63,955 nt of DNA from an uncultured Porphyromonadaceae bacterium (GCA_947178165.1 CAMWXH010000004.1:1-63955); one strand, 5' to 3'; positions 46,153-54,135 are shown, counted from the stretch's first letter. Made by a program: numbers and translations. The notes: generated by a model not told the origin, from the letters alone.

Positions 46153-46242
46153 CTGAAACGACCCAAAAATTTCCATCTCACGCAACTTTACCCCCTATTT
46201 TGAGGGTAGAAATTGGCTGAGACGACCTAAAAATTTCCATTT
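46153..46242. repeat. 90-bp direct repeat flanking rloAB, left copy
   Basis: Nearly identical to 48049-48138. Inside it two 26-bp half-units (CTGAAACGACCCAAAAATTT... and CTGAGACGACCTAAAAATTT...) flank a ~38-bp centre that holds TACCC/GGGTA complementary words. It lies between mscS and rloA. Confidence 0.9.
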
Positions 46243-46289
46243 AACGGAATTTTTGTGTCTTGAAAAGATGTAGTATATTCTTTTATAAT

Positions 46290-46297
46290 TAACTTTG
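46290..46297 (+). promoter_or_regulatory. rloA promoter -7 element
   Basis: TAACTTTG, 23 bases before the rloA ATG and downstream of the left 90-bp repeat. Confidence 0.55.
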
Positions 46298-46320
46298 TAA
46301 TTAATCAAAAAAGCAAAACA

Positions 46321-47511
46321 ATGGTAATAGCACTTCGTCTTAAAAACTTTTTCTCCTTAAAAGAATATGCTACCTTAGATTTTACTGCTGATATTAATCA
46401 ACGTAATGATAAGGATAATCTGCCGCAGAATCTTATTGATTTTAATGGCGAGAAATATATAAATATAATAGGTGTTTTCGGTAGCAATGCCGCTGGAAAA
46501 TCTAATATAATCCGTGCGTTGGATTTTTGCCGGAATCTTATCATTTATTCTCATCTTAATAATTTGGAAACGGAGTTTGAATTCTCTCCGTTTAAATTCG
46601 GGGATAATCAAATTTCGGAATTTTATATAGACTTCGTTTCCGAGGGAATTGAGTATGAGTATGGTTTCACTATTGATAATCAACAAATCATAAAAGAGGA
46701 ACTATATTATTATCCTAAAAAGCGAAAAGCGAAGATATTTGTAAGGGAAGGGAGCAATTATTCCTATGGTAAGGGTTTAATATCTCGGCCGGGAGCTGTG
46801 GAGGGCAGCACTGGTCCGCGTACACTTTTTTTATCGCAAGCTGCTTCTATGAACCGACAGTTGGCGCAGGAGGTTTATAGTTTCTTTTCAAAAAAAATCA
46901 TCATAGGGGTGGGTGAAATGGCCATATCATCCATCACCCAAAAGGAATTTGAAGAATACAAAGACGTTATCCTGACTGCGTTGAATGTAGGCGATAGTGA
47001 TATAGTGGATATAGATTTGGTTGCAGATGTCGATGGTAGGAGGAAGTTATACACATATCATAAAGAAGACCCATCCATTGGATTCGATTTTGACACAGAG
47101 GAATCGGATGGAACGAAAAGGTTATTTTTTATTCTCTTTAGATTATTGAAATCTGCTTTTTCAGGTGCTACTATTTTCCTTGATGAGTTTGATCTTAAAT
47201 TGCATCTTCGATTATCAGAGTTTATTATAGATTTTGTTCGTGCCACACACGTCGCTCAATTAGTATTTACCAGTCATAATGCTGCGCTGATGAGTTCTGA
47301 AAATCTTCGTCCTGAACAGATTGTATTGGTTAATAAGGAATCGAATGGGAATTCAGATTTCTTTGCCGTATCGGATTTTAAGGGAGTCGATTCTAAAATA
47401 GATATTCAGAAAGCATACTTGCAAGGACGATTTGATGCTGTTCCCTACATAGGCAACCCATATAATATTGTGGAGAAATTTATCGCAAATAATGATGGGA
47501 AGAAGATATAA
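46321..47511 (+). CDS. RloA-like AAA15 ATPase of a two-gene defence system
   Basis: 396 aa of the ABC/SMC-like AAA15 type. Walker A GVFGSNAAGKSNII at about 52-65, a signature region in the middle, Walker B ATIFLDEFDLKLH near 282 and the His-switch VFTSHNAALM near 317. The family works with RloB-like TOPRIM partners in AbiL and PARIS-type anti-phage systems, where the ATPase is the sensor and the partner the toxin. It overlaps rloB by 17 bp. Confidence 0.87.
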   Translation: MVIALRLKNFFSLKEYATLDFTADINQRNDKDNLPQNLIDFNGEKYINIIGVFGSNAAGKSNIIRALDFCRNLIIYSHLNNLETEFEFSPFKFGDNQISEFYIDFVSEGIEYEYGFTIDNQQIIKEELYYYPKKRKAKIFVREGSNYSYGKGLISRPGAVEGSTGPRTLFLSQAASMNRQLAQEVYSFFSKKIIIGVGEMAISSITQKEFEEYKDVILTALNVGDSDIVDIDLVADVDGRRKLYTYHKEDPSIGFDFDTEESDGTKRLFFILFRLLKSAFSGATIFLDEFDLKLHLRLSEFIIDFVRATHVAQLVFTSHNAALMSSENLRPEQIVLVNKESNGNSDFFAVSDFKGVDSKIDIQKAYLQGRFDAVPYIGNPYNIVEKFIANNDGKKI

Positions 47512-48052
47512 GAAGGAGCGTGAGTTACGCGAAATATTCTTGGTATTCTGTGAAGGGCAGACCGAGAAGGAATATGTAGAGGTGCTGAAGAGATATTATC
47601 GTCTTCCTATCACAATCAAAACAAAAGTTAGTGGGGCAAATATAACTCAGCGTTTTGTGAATCAATGTGTCAAAGAATTGGCTTTGACTCCGAATGAGAA
47701 ATGCAGTATATTTTATATGTATGATGCGGATGTGGAGGCTGTGACAGAGAGATTGACTGGACTGAGAGGAACTGCGGTTCTATCTAATCCCTGTATGGAA
47801 TTTTGGTTTATTCTTCATTCTAAAGACTTCGTTAAACGCATTAATTCCAGTGATGCAATAAAAGTTTTGGCTCAATCTGGATTATGCTGGAAGAGCTATA
47901 AAAAAGGATACCTTTCATCAGAACAACAAAAAATGCTTATTGATAAGAGGCACGACGCTGTAAAACGTGCAAATAAACTGCAATATCCAAACAATCCTTC
48001 TTCCAATATTTATAAATTTATTGAATTATTAGAAAGGGTTAAGATTGACTGA
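47495..48052 (+). CDS. RloB-like (TOPRIM/AbiLii-like) effector
   Basis: 185 aa from the Met at 47495. EIFLVFCEGQTEKEYVEV gives the conserved Glu of the TOPRIM-like fold, and IFYMYDADVEAVTERL carries the Asp-x-Asp acidic pair. NPCMEFWFILH follows, typical of RloB. By analogy with AbiL/PARIS it is the nuclease or toxin released by the ATPase on infection. Its TGA stop is the second to fourth base of the right 90-bp repeat. Confidence 0.85.
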   Translation: MGRRYKKERELREIFLVFCEGQTEKEYVEVLKRYYRLPITIKTKVSGANITQRFVNQCVKELALTPNEKCSIFYMYDADVEAVTERLTGLRGTAVLSNPCMEFWFILHSKDFVKRINSSDAIKVLAQSGLCWKSYKKGYLSSEQQKMLIDKRHDAVKRANKLQYPNNPSSNIYKFIELLERVKID

Positions 48053-48138
48053 AACGACCCAAAAAATTCCATCTCACGCAACTTTACCCCCAATTTTGAG
48101 GGTAGAAATGGTCTGAGACGACCTAAAAATCTCCATTT
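48049..48138. repeat. 90-bp direct repeat flanking rloAB, right copy
   Basis: Matches 46153-46242 with few substitutions and in the same orientation. It begins at the rloB stop codon. Confidence 0.9.
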
Positions 48139-48147
48139 CGTTGTTTG

Positions 48148-48253
48148 TGACATTTTTCTTATCCGGTGGTGTTTCTCCTCCACCGGATAAGAATAGTTAG
48201 CAAAATATTTTGATTAGACGCTCATAAAAAGCAATTTATTCTACAAAATTAAG
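48148..48253. repeat. ~106-bp direct repeat, copy 1 (with CCGGTGG hairpin)
   Basis: Matches 51317-51423 closely. It contains a perfect hairpin, CTTATCCGGTGG ... CCACCGGATAAG, then a conserved stretch around TTTGATTAGACGCTCATAAA. It begins 10 bases after the right rloAB repeat. Confidence 0.88.
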
Positions 48254-48269
48254 AGTTTTAATTGGAATC

Positions 48270-48401
48270 ATAAGGAAAAAGAAAAAAGTATATATTTCAT
48301 AGCATATACCTTTTTCTGATAATCAGATTTCTTTCCCGTTTTCTTAGCGGTAGATGTTCAGGATCTAAGTTATCATCTATCGCCCTGGGCCAGTGTGATG
48401 G
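48270..48401 (-). pseudogene. 3'-end gene remnant, copy A
   Basis: On the minus strand this can be read as a C-terminal fragment ending with a stop at 48297. Its DNA resembles the tail of the fragment at 52005-52206 (both contain TAGCGGTAGATGTTCA and AT-rich flanks). No intact gene is present. Both may be leftovers of one family carried by the island modules. Confidence 0.4.
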
Positions 48402-48480
48402 AAAGATTTTGCGCTGAGAGGATATTTTAGATAAAAAGATTTTGCGCTGAGAGGGTATTTTAGATAAAAAGATTTTGCGC
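48402..48480. repeat. 33-bp tandem repeat, 2.4 copies
   Basis: Units start at 48402, 48435 and 48468 (partial) and share AAAGATTTTGCGCTGAGAGG. The array ends directly at a 16-bp palindrome upstream of the ATPase gene. Confidence 0.88.
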
Positions 48481-48504
48481 GCATAAAATTTTATGCTTAT
48501 TTTG
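48481..48504 (+). promoter_or_regulatory. palindrome plus promoter of DUF4143-type ATPase 1
   Basis: GCATAAAATTTTATGC (48481-48496) is a perfect 16-bp palindrome. It is followed at once by TTATTTTG, an imperfect -7 element. The ATG at 48523 is 18 bases further. Position suggests an operator. Confidence 0.6.
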
Positions 48505-48522
48505 CAGGAAAGAATAATCAAG

Positions 48523-49866
48523 ATGACAAAATCAGAACATATCTTTAAAAGAAAAATTTACGATCGCCTTCTGAAATGGAAGTGTGAGGAAGAGGGGCGC
48601 ACGGCATTGCTAATTGAGGGGGCGCGACGTGTCGGCAAATCAACTATAGCTGAAGAATTTGGAAAAAATGAGTATGAAAGTTATATAGTAATAGACTTTT
48701 CAAAGGCATCAAAAAGAGTCAAAGATCTTTTTGATGATTTATCCGATCTTGAAACATTATTCATGCATCTTCAATTTGAATATAAGGTTTCACTCATCGA
48801 AAGAAAATCGCTAATAATTTTCGATGAAATTCAATTTTGTCCGAAGGCTCGACAAGCCATAAAACATTTGGTAGCTGACCATAGGTACGATTATATAGAG
48901 ACAGGATCCTTGATATCTATCAGTAAAAACACTAAAGATATATTGATTCCCAGTGAGGAAGATTATGTTAAGATGAATCCCTTGGATTTTGAAGAGTTTC
49001 TGTGGGCAGTAGGAGATACAATTACTTCAAACTTGCTTAGGGATGTGATTGAGAAAAGGACATATAGAAGTATTCCTCATCGAATTTTGATGAAAAAATT
49101 TCGCACTTATATGGCGATTGGTGGGATGCCTCAGGCAATTGAGACTTATTTGAATACTAATGACTTGATTAGAGTAGATAAGGTTAAACGAGGCATAATT
49201 AATCTTTATCTCTCCGACTTCATCAAAATAGATACGAGTGGGCGGATTAGCAGACTTTACGAAAATATTCCGGCGCAACTGAATAGAAAGGTATCAAGAT
49301 ATATGGTGCATAGTGTAATCGGAGATACCGATGAAAAAAAGGAGGATATGCTTATGTCGGAACTTGCCGCATCAATGACCGTCAATATGTGTTATCATAC
49401 TGCGGACCCGTCTAATGGTCTTGCTATGGATTTTGATAAAGACTATTTCAAGATCTACACAGCTGATACTGGGCTTTTTGTTACACTTGCTTTTTGGGAT
49501 AAAGACATTGCCGAGAATGATATATATCTAAAATTACTGTCGGATAAGTTATCGGCAAATCTTGGGTATGTGTATGAAAACATTGTAGCACAAATGATTG
49601 TTGCTTCCGGAAGGAAACTATTTTATTACACGTTCCCTTCGGAAAACCGCCATCTTTACGAGGTGGATTTTCTTATCAGCGGAGGCGGCAAAGTTATTCC
49701 GATTGAAGTTAAATCTTCGGGTTACAAAACTCATAAATCTCTTGATATGTTTTGTAATAAGTATTCAAGTAAAATGAAGCATCCGCTTGTCTTGTCAACA
49801 AAAGAATTTCATAAAGAGGGAGACATTACATATTTACCCATCTATCTTTTCCCGTTCTATATGTAA
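48523..49866 (+). CDS. AAA_14/DUF4143-type ATPase 1
   Basis: 447 aa from the Met at 48523; the longer frame from 48493 starts inside the palindrome-promoter region and is unlikely. Walker A LLIEGARRVGKSTIAEEF, Walker B KSLIIFDEIQFCPKARQA, sensor ETGSLISISK. The C-terminal domain ends with YEVDFLISGGGKVIPIEVK, a PD-(D/E)XK-like core with its Asp and ExK motif. The family is abundant in gut Bacteroidales and has no settled function. Confidence 0.85.
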   Translation: MTKSEHIFKRKIYDRLLKWKCEEEGRTALLIEGARRVGKSTIAEEFGKNEYESYIVIDFSKASKRVKDLFDDLSDLETLFMHLQFEYKVSLIERKSLIIFDEIQFCPKARQAIKHLVADHRYDYIETGSLISISKNTKDILIPSEEDYVKMNPLDFEEFLWAVGDTITSNLLRDVIEKRTYRSIPHRILMKKFRTYMAIGGMPQAIETYLNTNDLIRVDKVKRGIINLYLSDFIKIDTSGRISRLYENIPAQLNRKVSRYMVHSVIGDTDEKKEDMLMSELAASMTVNMCYHTADPSNGLAMDFDKDYFKIYTADTGLFVTLAFWDKDIAENDIYLKLLSDKLSANLGYVYENIVAQMIVASGRKLFYYTFPSENRHLYEVDFLISGGGKVIPIEVKSSGYKTHKSLDMFCNKYSSKMKHPLVLSTKEFHKEGDITYLPIYLFPFYM

Positions 49867-50132
49867 ATGTGCTAAATACAAGTCCGTTTTACATTTATCT
49901 GCAATTGATTTTGATGTAAATTGAAAACACTTGTTCTCTTGATTATCTACAATACATGCGCCCGGTCGTAGCAATATCGAAGAGATTATTGCTTATTACG
50001 ATTGGAAGGATAGAAAACGAAGTTAGTAATTGCATCAGCTTCTGTCTATGCAACAGAACGCTTACGCCTATCGAAGAGCCGAGTCAAATCTGAAGAAGAT
50101 TGATGACGGGTCTTTTCTTTTTTGAGGGTATG
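49867..50132. other. intergenic region with degenerate coding remnants
   Basis: No intact gene. A plus-strand fragment reads about 20 codons to a stop near 50026 (containing NIEEIIAYYDWKDRKR), which looks like the tail of a lost gene I cannot name. Confidence 0.4.
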
Positions 50133-50161
50133 AAAAAAGCTCACCCGGTAAAGAGTGAGCT
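50133..50161 (-). terminator. terminator of the secreted-protein pair
   Basis: AGCTCAC (50138-50144) pairs with GTGAGCT (50155-50161). On the minus strand it is followed by a six-base T run. Confidence 0.8.
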
Positions 50162-50199
50162 CTCTCGATAGATACTATAGTGTGTAAAATTCGCCATAT

Positions 50200-50745
50200 T
50201 TATCGTCTAAATATTGGAGCCGCTAGTTGTGTTATTCCTGTAGTTTGATTACCAACCTTGAATATACCTTTTATATACCCTTCCATTGCTGAGTATTCAC
50301 TCGTAACGGAAATAGTAAAGTTCCCTTTATTAAGAATGTCAAGGATCTTTAAACATTCTTGAGAGGTGTAACCAAGTGTAAGATATAAATCATCATTGCT
50401 TGCCCCACAAGGAATCTCGAAAACCTTACCACTAGCTAACTTAACCAAAACTGTATTAATAGTAAGAAACTCTATATGTTGACCATACTTTACCAAGTTT
50501 ATACGAATATTGGGGTAGCCAGTTTTGGGAAAAGCATAAACCTCAAATACAATTGAGCCCTTTTCACCGTTTATAGTCCCCTGTACCTCGGTAATGAATA
50601 CAGGATGATTAGGCCTTTCCTCTCCAAAGGCATCTATAGTAGAGTATCTTTTCCAATCTTGTGGAGTAGCATTAACATATGTCCCTACACACATGACTGT
50701 AAGAATCACAACCACTATTCTTAAGTAAAAGTTCTTAATTTCCAT
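50200..50745 (-). CDS. exported hypothetical protein
   Basis: About 181 aa with a signal peptide (IVVVILTVMCVGTYVNA). The mature part is beta-rich with two Cys (PCGAS and SQECLK) and no known motif. The start is one of three Mets at 50754-50745, all overlapping or touching the stop of the upstream lipoprotein gene, so the two are coupled. It lies between the two ~106-bp repeats in the island. Confidence 0.65.
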   Translation of the reverse strand: MEIKNFYLRIVVVILTVMCVGTYVNATPQDWKRYSTIDAFGEERPNHPVFITEVQGTINGEKGSIVFEVYAFPKTGYPNIRINLVKYGQHIEFLTINTVLVKLASGKVFEIPCGASNDDLYLTLGYTSQECLKILDILNKGNFTISVTSEYSAMEGYIKGIFKVGNQTTGITQLAAPIFRR

Positions 50746-51031
50746 CATACTCATCTAAGCTATGAACTGAATTTTCATCTGTGGGTTGTGCTGGCGCGTT
50801 ATAGGTAGGTGCTACATATTCTTCGCTGGGTGCCCCGTCATAATTTTCAGTAGTAGCTTCGGAATATTCCGTTTCATCAGATGATTCTGGAACTTCGATG
50901 ATTTCAGAGACTTCCACGACCGATGCGCTGTCATTTGCCTCATTTGTCTCTTTGCTTTGGTTTGAGCAGCTCATTTCGAATAACATTGCGGGAACTGTCA
51001 ACAAAAGAAAAAAAGGTTTTAATCTTTTCAT
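50735..51031 (-). CDS. small acidic lipoprotein
   Basis: 98 aa with a lipoprotein signal (LFEMSC, Cys at 22). The rest is an acidic, Ser/Glu/Pro/Tyr-rich disordered tail. It is the first gene of a coupled pair with the exported protein. It may tether the partner or serve as its immunity or anchor protein; no family is recognised. Confidence 0.6.
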   Translation of the reverse strand: MKRLKPFFLLLTVPAMLFEMSCSNQSKETNEANDSASVVEVSEIIEVPESSDETEYSEATTENYDGAPSEEYVAPTYNAPAQPTDENSVHSLDEYDGN

Positions 51032-51316
51032 AGTTTTTTGTTGTCGCCTCCTGATTCCCTAATTCGGCGGTTAGTGATATAAAAAGAAAAGAGGGGAATT
51101 CATCTTACCTCTATCATAGTTACATCAGGCTCGCCAAAGCCTACAGACTGAATGATATATGAGGGTAGAATAAACTGCCCCTCTGAATTGCGTATATGGA
51201 GATACGACAACTATAGTCGCATCAGCAGATACTACAAAACAGAAAGAGCGTCTAATCTCACTCAATCTCAGTCTGTTAATTGAATTGGCGATTCGATGTA
51301 ACTGAGAAAGAAAGCT
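51032..51316. other. intergenic region upstream of the secreted pair
   Basis: No gene supported; an 82-codon minus-strand frame over part of it and the repeat has no credible features. Confidence 0.4.
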
Positions 51317-51423
51317 TGACACTTTTCTTATCCGGCGGTATTTCTCCTCCACCGGATATTGCAAAGTTAGCAAAATATTTTGATTAGACGCTCATAAAAA
51401 GCAGTTTATTCTACAAAATTAAG
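51317..51423. repeat. ~106-bp direct repeat, copy 2
   Basis: Second copy of 48148-48253, same orientation, with hairpin TATCCGGCGG ... CCACCGGATA. On the minus strand it also contains TAACTTTG (51369-51362), which is destroyed in copy 1. Confidence 0.88.
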
Positions 51424-51461
51424 GAATTTGATTATTCCAGACATGGAAATTTCAGATAACC

Positions 51462-51818
51462 TTACGGACTATTGTTATTACAACCTTTATCCTGTAATAA
51501 TTGGAAGTATTTTTCTTTCCACGATGACAGTTCCTTCTCCATGTCTTTTAGTTCCATTCTTAGAGTTTGAAGTTCTGATCGATGTTGATGTTCAAGTTTA
51601 TTAAAATTTAATGTGTTTTCCAAAATCTTCTCTGCCATCTCCCGCTCTTTTTCAGCCAGTCTCTTATTCTTTTTTGCAGCCATAAAATATCCTCCAAGAA
51701 TAAATGCAACCCCTATAATAGGTGAAAGAATAGGAAGGGTTGAAGATAGCTGATCCAGAAGACTCATATGAATTGCCAGCATTACACTACATATATTTTG
51801 AAAAACGAGGTTGCCCAT
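51462..51818 (-). CDS. single-pass membrane protein with coiled coil
   Basis: 118 aa from the ATG at 51818; the longer frame starts upstream of the promoter. One membrane helix (PILSPIIGVAFILGGYFM) is followed by a long cytosolic coiled coil rich in Lys and Glu (KRLAEKEREMAEKILENTLN onward), ending CNNNSP. No family is recognised. Small helix-plus-coiled-coil proteins are common in defence islands, but that is only context. Confidence 0.6.
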   Translation of the reverse strand: MGNLVFQNICSVMLAIHMSLLDQLSSTLPILSPIIGVAFILGGYFMAAKKNKRLAEKEREMAEKILENTLNFNKLEHQHRSELQTLRMELKDMEKELSSWKEKYFQLLQDKGCNNNSP

Positions 51819-51863
51819 AATTGGTCTTTTATTAATAATAGAGTCTTTACTCCAATAATGGGG

Positions 51864-51871
51864 CAAATATA
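51864..51871 (-). promoter_or_regulatory. promoter -7 element of the coiled-coil gene
   Basis: TATATTTG on the minus strand, 45 bases before the ATG at 51818. It lies inside the longer open frame and therefore decides the start. Confidence 0.5.
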
Positions 51872-52004
51872 TTACAAAAAATTCCAGATTGTCTTTTAAG
51901 TATTGTTTTTTGAATTTTGAAGAATGTAAAAAAGTGGACATAATTGATAAACTCTCAATATATTACATAGTATTCGCAAGAAAAATCGAGATTAATATGA
52001 GTCC

Positions 52005-52206
52005 ATAGAGGAAAAGGAAAAGGCATACGACTTTTGTCGCATACCCTTGCTTATAATCAAATCTCGGATCCATTCTCGTAGCGGTAGATGTTCAAACTTT
52101 CAGTTGTCATCCACTGGCAGTCTTTGAGTCTGAAACCATATTTATCTTCGAGAGTGCTGAGGAATGATTCAAAATCCTCATATCCCTCTGATTCTTTTTT
52201 CTCTTC
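52005..52206 (-). pseudogene. 3'-end gene remnant, copy B
   Basis: A minus-strand open stretch of about 48 codons ends at a stop near 52061 and includes FESFLSTLEDKYGFRLKDCQ and SLNIYRYENGSEI. It has no start and runs out at the 15-bp inverted repeat. DNA near TAGCGGTAGATGTTCA resembles the remnant at 48270-48401. Confidence 0.45.
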
Positions 52207-52207
52207 T

Positions 52208-52246
52208 CCAAACTATTCCAATGTTTGCAAGATTGGAATAGTTTGG
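52208..52246. repeat. perfect 15-bp inverted repeat
   Basis: CCAAACTATTCCAAT (52208-52222) and ATTGGAATAGTTTGG (52232-52246) around a 9-base loop. It sits at the broken 5' edge of the gene remnant. Confidence 0.9.
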
Positions 52247-52437
52247 TTATGGTGATCGGGTAAATTGTAAGTTAAAATCAGGCAGGACTTGAGTGCTCGT
52301 CTATCATTTTCTGAAAATCGTTGTCCCAACCGGCCATTAATTTTGAGGGGGGAGGTAAGCATAAATCTTGTTGCTGTGGCCACCAGAATCATGATCAAAT
52401 GGAACGGACCGATGGGCCACGCCAGATTCTTCTTTTA
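52247..52437. other. non-coding spacer in the island
   Basis: No supported gene. A 61-codon minus-strand frame here has no start signal or recognisable content. Confidence 0.4.
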
Positions 52438-52503
52438 AATAACGGCTAAAAGTAATAAAATATACCTACTTTTAGCCGTTATTCGATTTATTTTATATCT
52501 TTG
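52438..52503 (+). promoter_or_regulatory. 17-bp inverted repeat plus promoter of the DUF234-type ATPase
   Basis: AATAACGGCTAAAAGTA (52438-52454) is perfectly inverted at 52467-52483, and TATCTTTG follows at 52496-52503. The right arm covers the -33 region. The ATG is 16 bases beyond the -7 element. Confidence 0.7.
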
Positions 52504-52519
52504 CCGGAAAAATGAGATT

Positions 52520-53941
52520 ATGATTATCGGACGCAAAGAAGAAATAGCCAAACTTAAGAGAGCCTATCATTCCGAATATTCGGAATTTGTTGCAGTTTAT
52601 GGGAGAAGGCGTATTGGAAAGACATTTCTTATTAGGGAGACATTCAAAGATGGTTTTACATTCCAGTACAGCGGAGTATTCAAGGCAAGCAACAAAGAAC
52701 AACTGGAGTTGTTCCATAAAAGTCTCCTTGAACAAGGTTTAGACCCCTCTGAGGATGCTCCCAAAAGCTGGTTCGATGCTTTCTATCTATTAGAACATCT
52801 TATCAAGAAGTCCACTGAACCCCGTAAGGTAATATTTCTTGATGAACTTCCATGGATGGATTCCCGTAATTCCCGATTTATTCCCGCATTTGAACACTTC
52901 TGGAACGGATGGGCTTCTGCACGAAAAGATATACTCCTTATTATCTGCGGCAGCGCAACATCATGGATTATTAACAAAATATTTCGGAATAAAGGTGGTC
53001 TGTACAACCGAGTTACATTCAAAATAAGACTTAAACAGTTCTCATTATATGAATGTGAAGAACTTGTGCAGGCTCTGAGATTGCCATTTAACCGCAATAT
53101 GATCATCGAGGGCTATATGGTCATGGGTGGAGTACCTTTCTATTGGACTAAGTTAGCGAAGAATATGAGTATGGGGCAGAATATCAACAATCTCTTCCTT
53201 AACGAGGAAGGAGAATTACATAATGAGTTCCGATACTTATATTCTTCCATGTTCAATACTCCGGAGAAATATATAAAGGTTGTCGAGGCACTATCCGGCA
53301 AACAATCCGGATTAACCCGAGATGAAATTATTTCCAAGGCATCACTTAGCAACAATGGACACATAAGCCAAGTATTGGAAGATCTGATAGAATGCGGTTT
53401 TGTACGGAAGTACTGCCATACAGGCAAACACCTAAAAGATGCTTTGTATCAACTGATGGACTGCTACACGCTCTTCTATTATCAGTTCGTGAGATTGGCA
53501 CATGGTGTTGATGAGGAATACTGGGTAAGGAAGATGCAAACTCCTACATATAATACATGGTGTGGAATCGCCTTTGAAAGAATCTGCCTTTTACATACAA
53601 GACAGATAAAGTCTGCCATAGGTATCTCCGGAATTTTGGCAAACCTCTACTCATGGTTTGTCAAGAAGAATGAAGACCATCCCGGAGTTCAGATAGATCT
53701 TATCATCGATAGGGCGGACAATGTAATCAATATTTGTGAAATGAAATATGCACCAGATGGATATCGTCTTACAAGCAGCGAATTAACTAAGATCCGAAAT
53801 CGTCTAAGCGTGTTCAAACTATATATTCCTCGCAAAAAATCCGCGCAGCCTGTCCTTATCACATCAAATGGAGTAATCCAAAATAACAATTCTTTTGAGA
53901 TTCCTCTTCAAGTTACGGGAGACCAATTATTTCAGCCATAG
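52520..53941 (+). CDS. archaeal-type ATPase with DUF234 C-terminus
   Basis: 473 aa. It starts MIIGRKEEIAKLKRAYHSEY, Walker A is YGRRRIGKTFLIRETF, Walker B RKVIFLDELPWMDSRNSRF, and ILLIICGSATSWI is the sensor strand. A winged-helix region lies near 250-300. The C-terminal DUF234 part has VQIDLIIDRADNVINICEMK, a nuclease-like Asp...ExK core. This family resembles STAND-type sensors but has no established role. It has its own promoter with an inverted repeat. Confidence 0.86.
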   Translation: MIIGRKEEIAKLKRAYHSEYSEFVAVYGRRRIGKTFLIRETFKDGFTFQYSGVFKASNKEQLELFHKSLLEQGLDPSEDAPKSWFDAFYLLEHLIKKSTEPRKVIFLDELPWMDSRNSRFIPAFEHFWNGWASARKDILLIICGSATSWIINKIFRNKGGLYNRVTFKIRLKQFSLYECEELVQALRLPFNRNMIIEGYMVMGGVPFYWTKLAKNMSMGQNINNLFLNEEGELHNEFRYLYSSMFNTPEKYIKVVEALSGKQSGLTRDEIISKASLSNNGHISQVLEDLIECGFVRKYCHTGKHLKDALYQLMDCYTLFYYQFVRLAHGVDEEYWVRKMQTPTYNTWCGIAFERICLLHTRQIKSAIGISGILANLYSWFVKKNEDHPGVQIDLIIDRADNVINICEMKYAPDGYRLTSSELTKIRNRLSVFKLYIPRKKSAQPVLITSNGVIQNNNSFEIPLQVTGDQLFQP

Positions 53942-54061
53942 CCATAGGATATACAAGATTGCAACAGTCTGGAATATATCGGGAGTCTTGCGAGGGTCAA
54001 TTAGAGTTCTGATAAAAAGAAAAATTGAGAACCAACTGTTATGCTGATTCCCAATTTTCTG

Positions 54062-54135
54062 TCGGGGTGAGGCGACTCGAACGCCCGACCTCTACGTCCC
54101 GAACGTAGCGCGCTAACCAACTGTGCTACACCCCG
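54062..54135 (-). tRNA. tRNA-Pro (anticodon CGG)
   Basis: 74 nt on the minus strand. Acceptor CGGGGTG pairs with CACCCCG, followed by discriminator A. The anticodon stem-loop is CTACG TTCGGGA CGTAG, giving anticodon CGG. The T loop is GTTCGAGTC. CCA is not encoded. It stands alone inside the accessory island and could serve as an integration landmark. Confidence 0.95.

Noticed and set aside
46153..46242. CRISPR-like repeat-spacer-repeat pattern
   Set aside because: Only two half-units with one spacer, the spacer is the same in both 90-bp copies, and no cas gene is present.
48297..48521. 74-codon minus-strand frame with KIFLSKI repeats
   Set aside because: It is made of the 33-bp repeats and crosses the promoter of the opposite gene; treated as remnant plus repeat.
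51125..51373. 82-codon minus-strand frame
   Set aside because: Extends into the ~106-bp repeat and has no family or start evidence.
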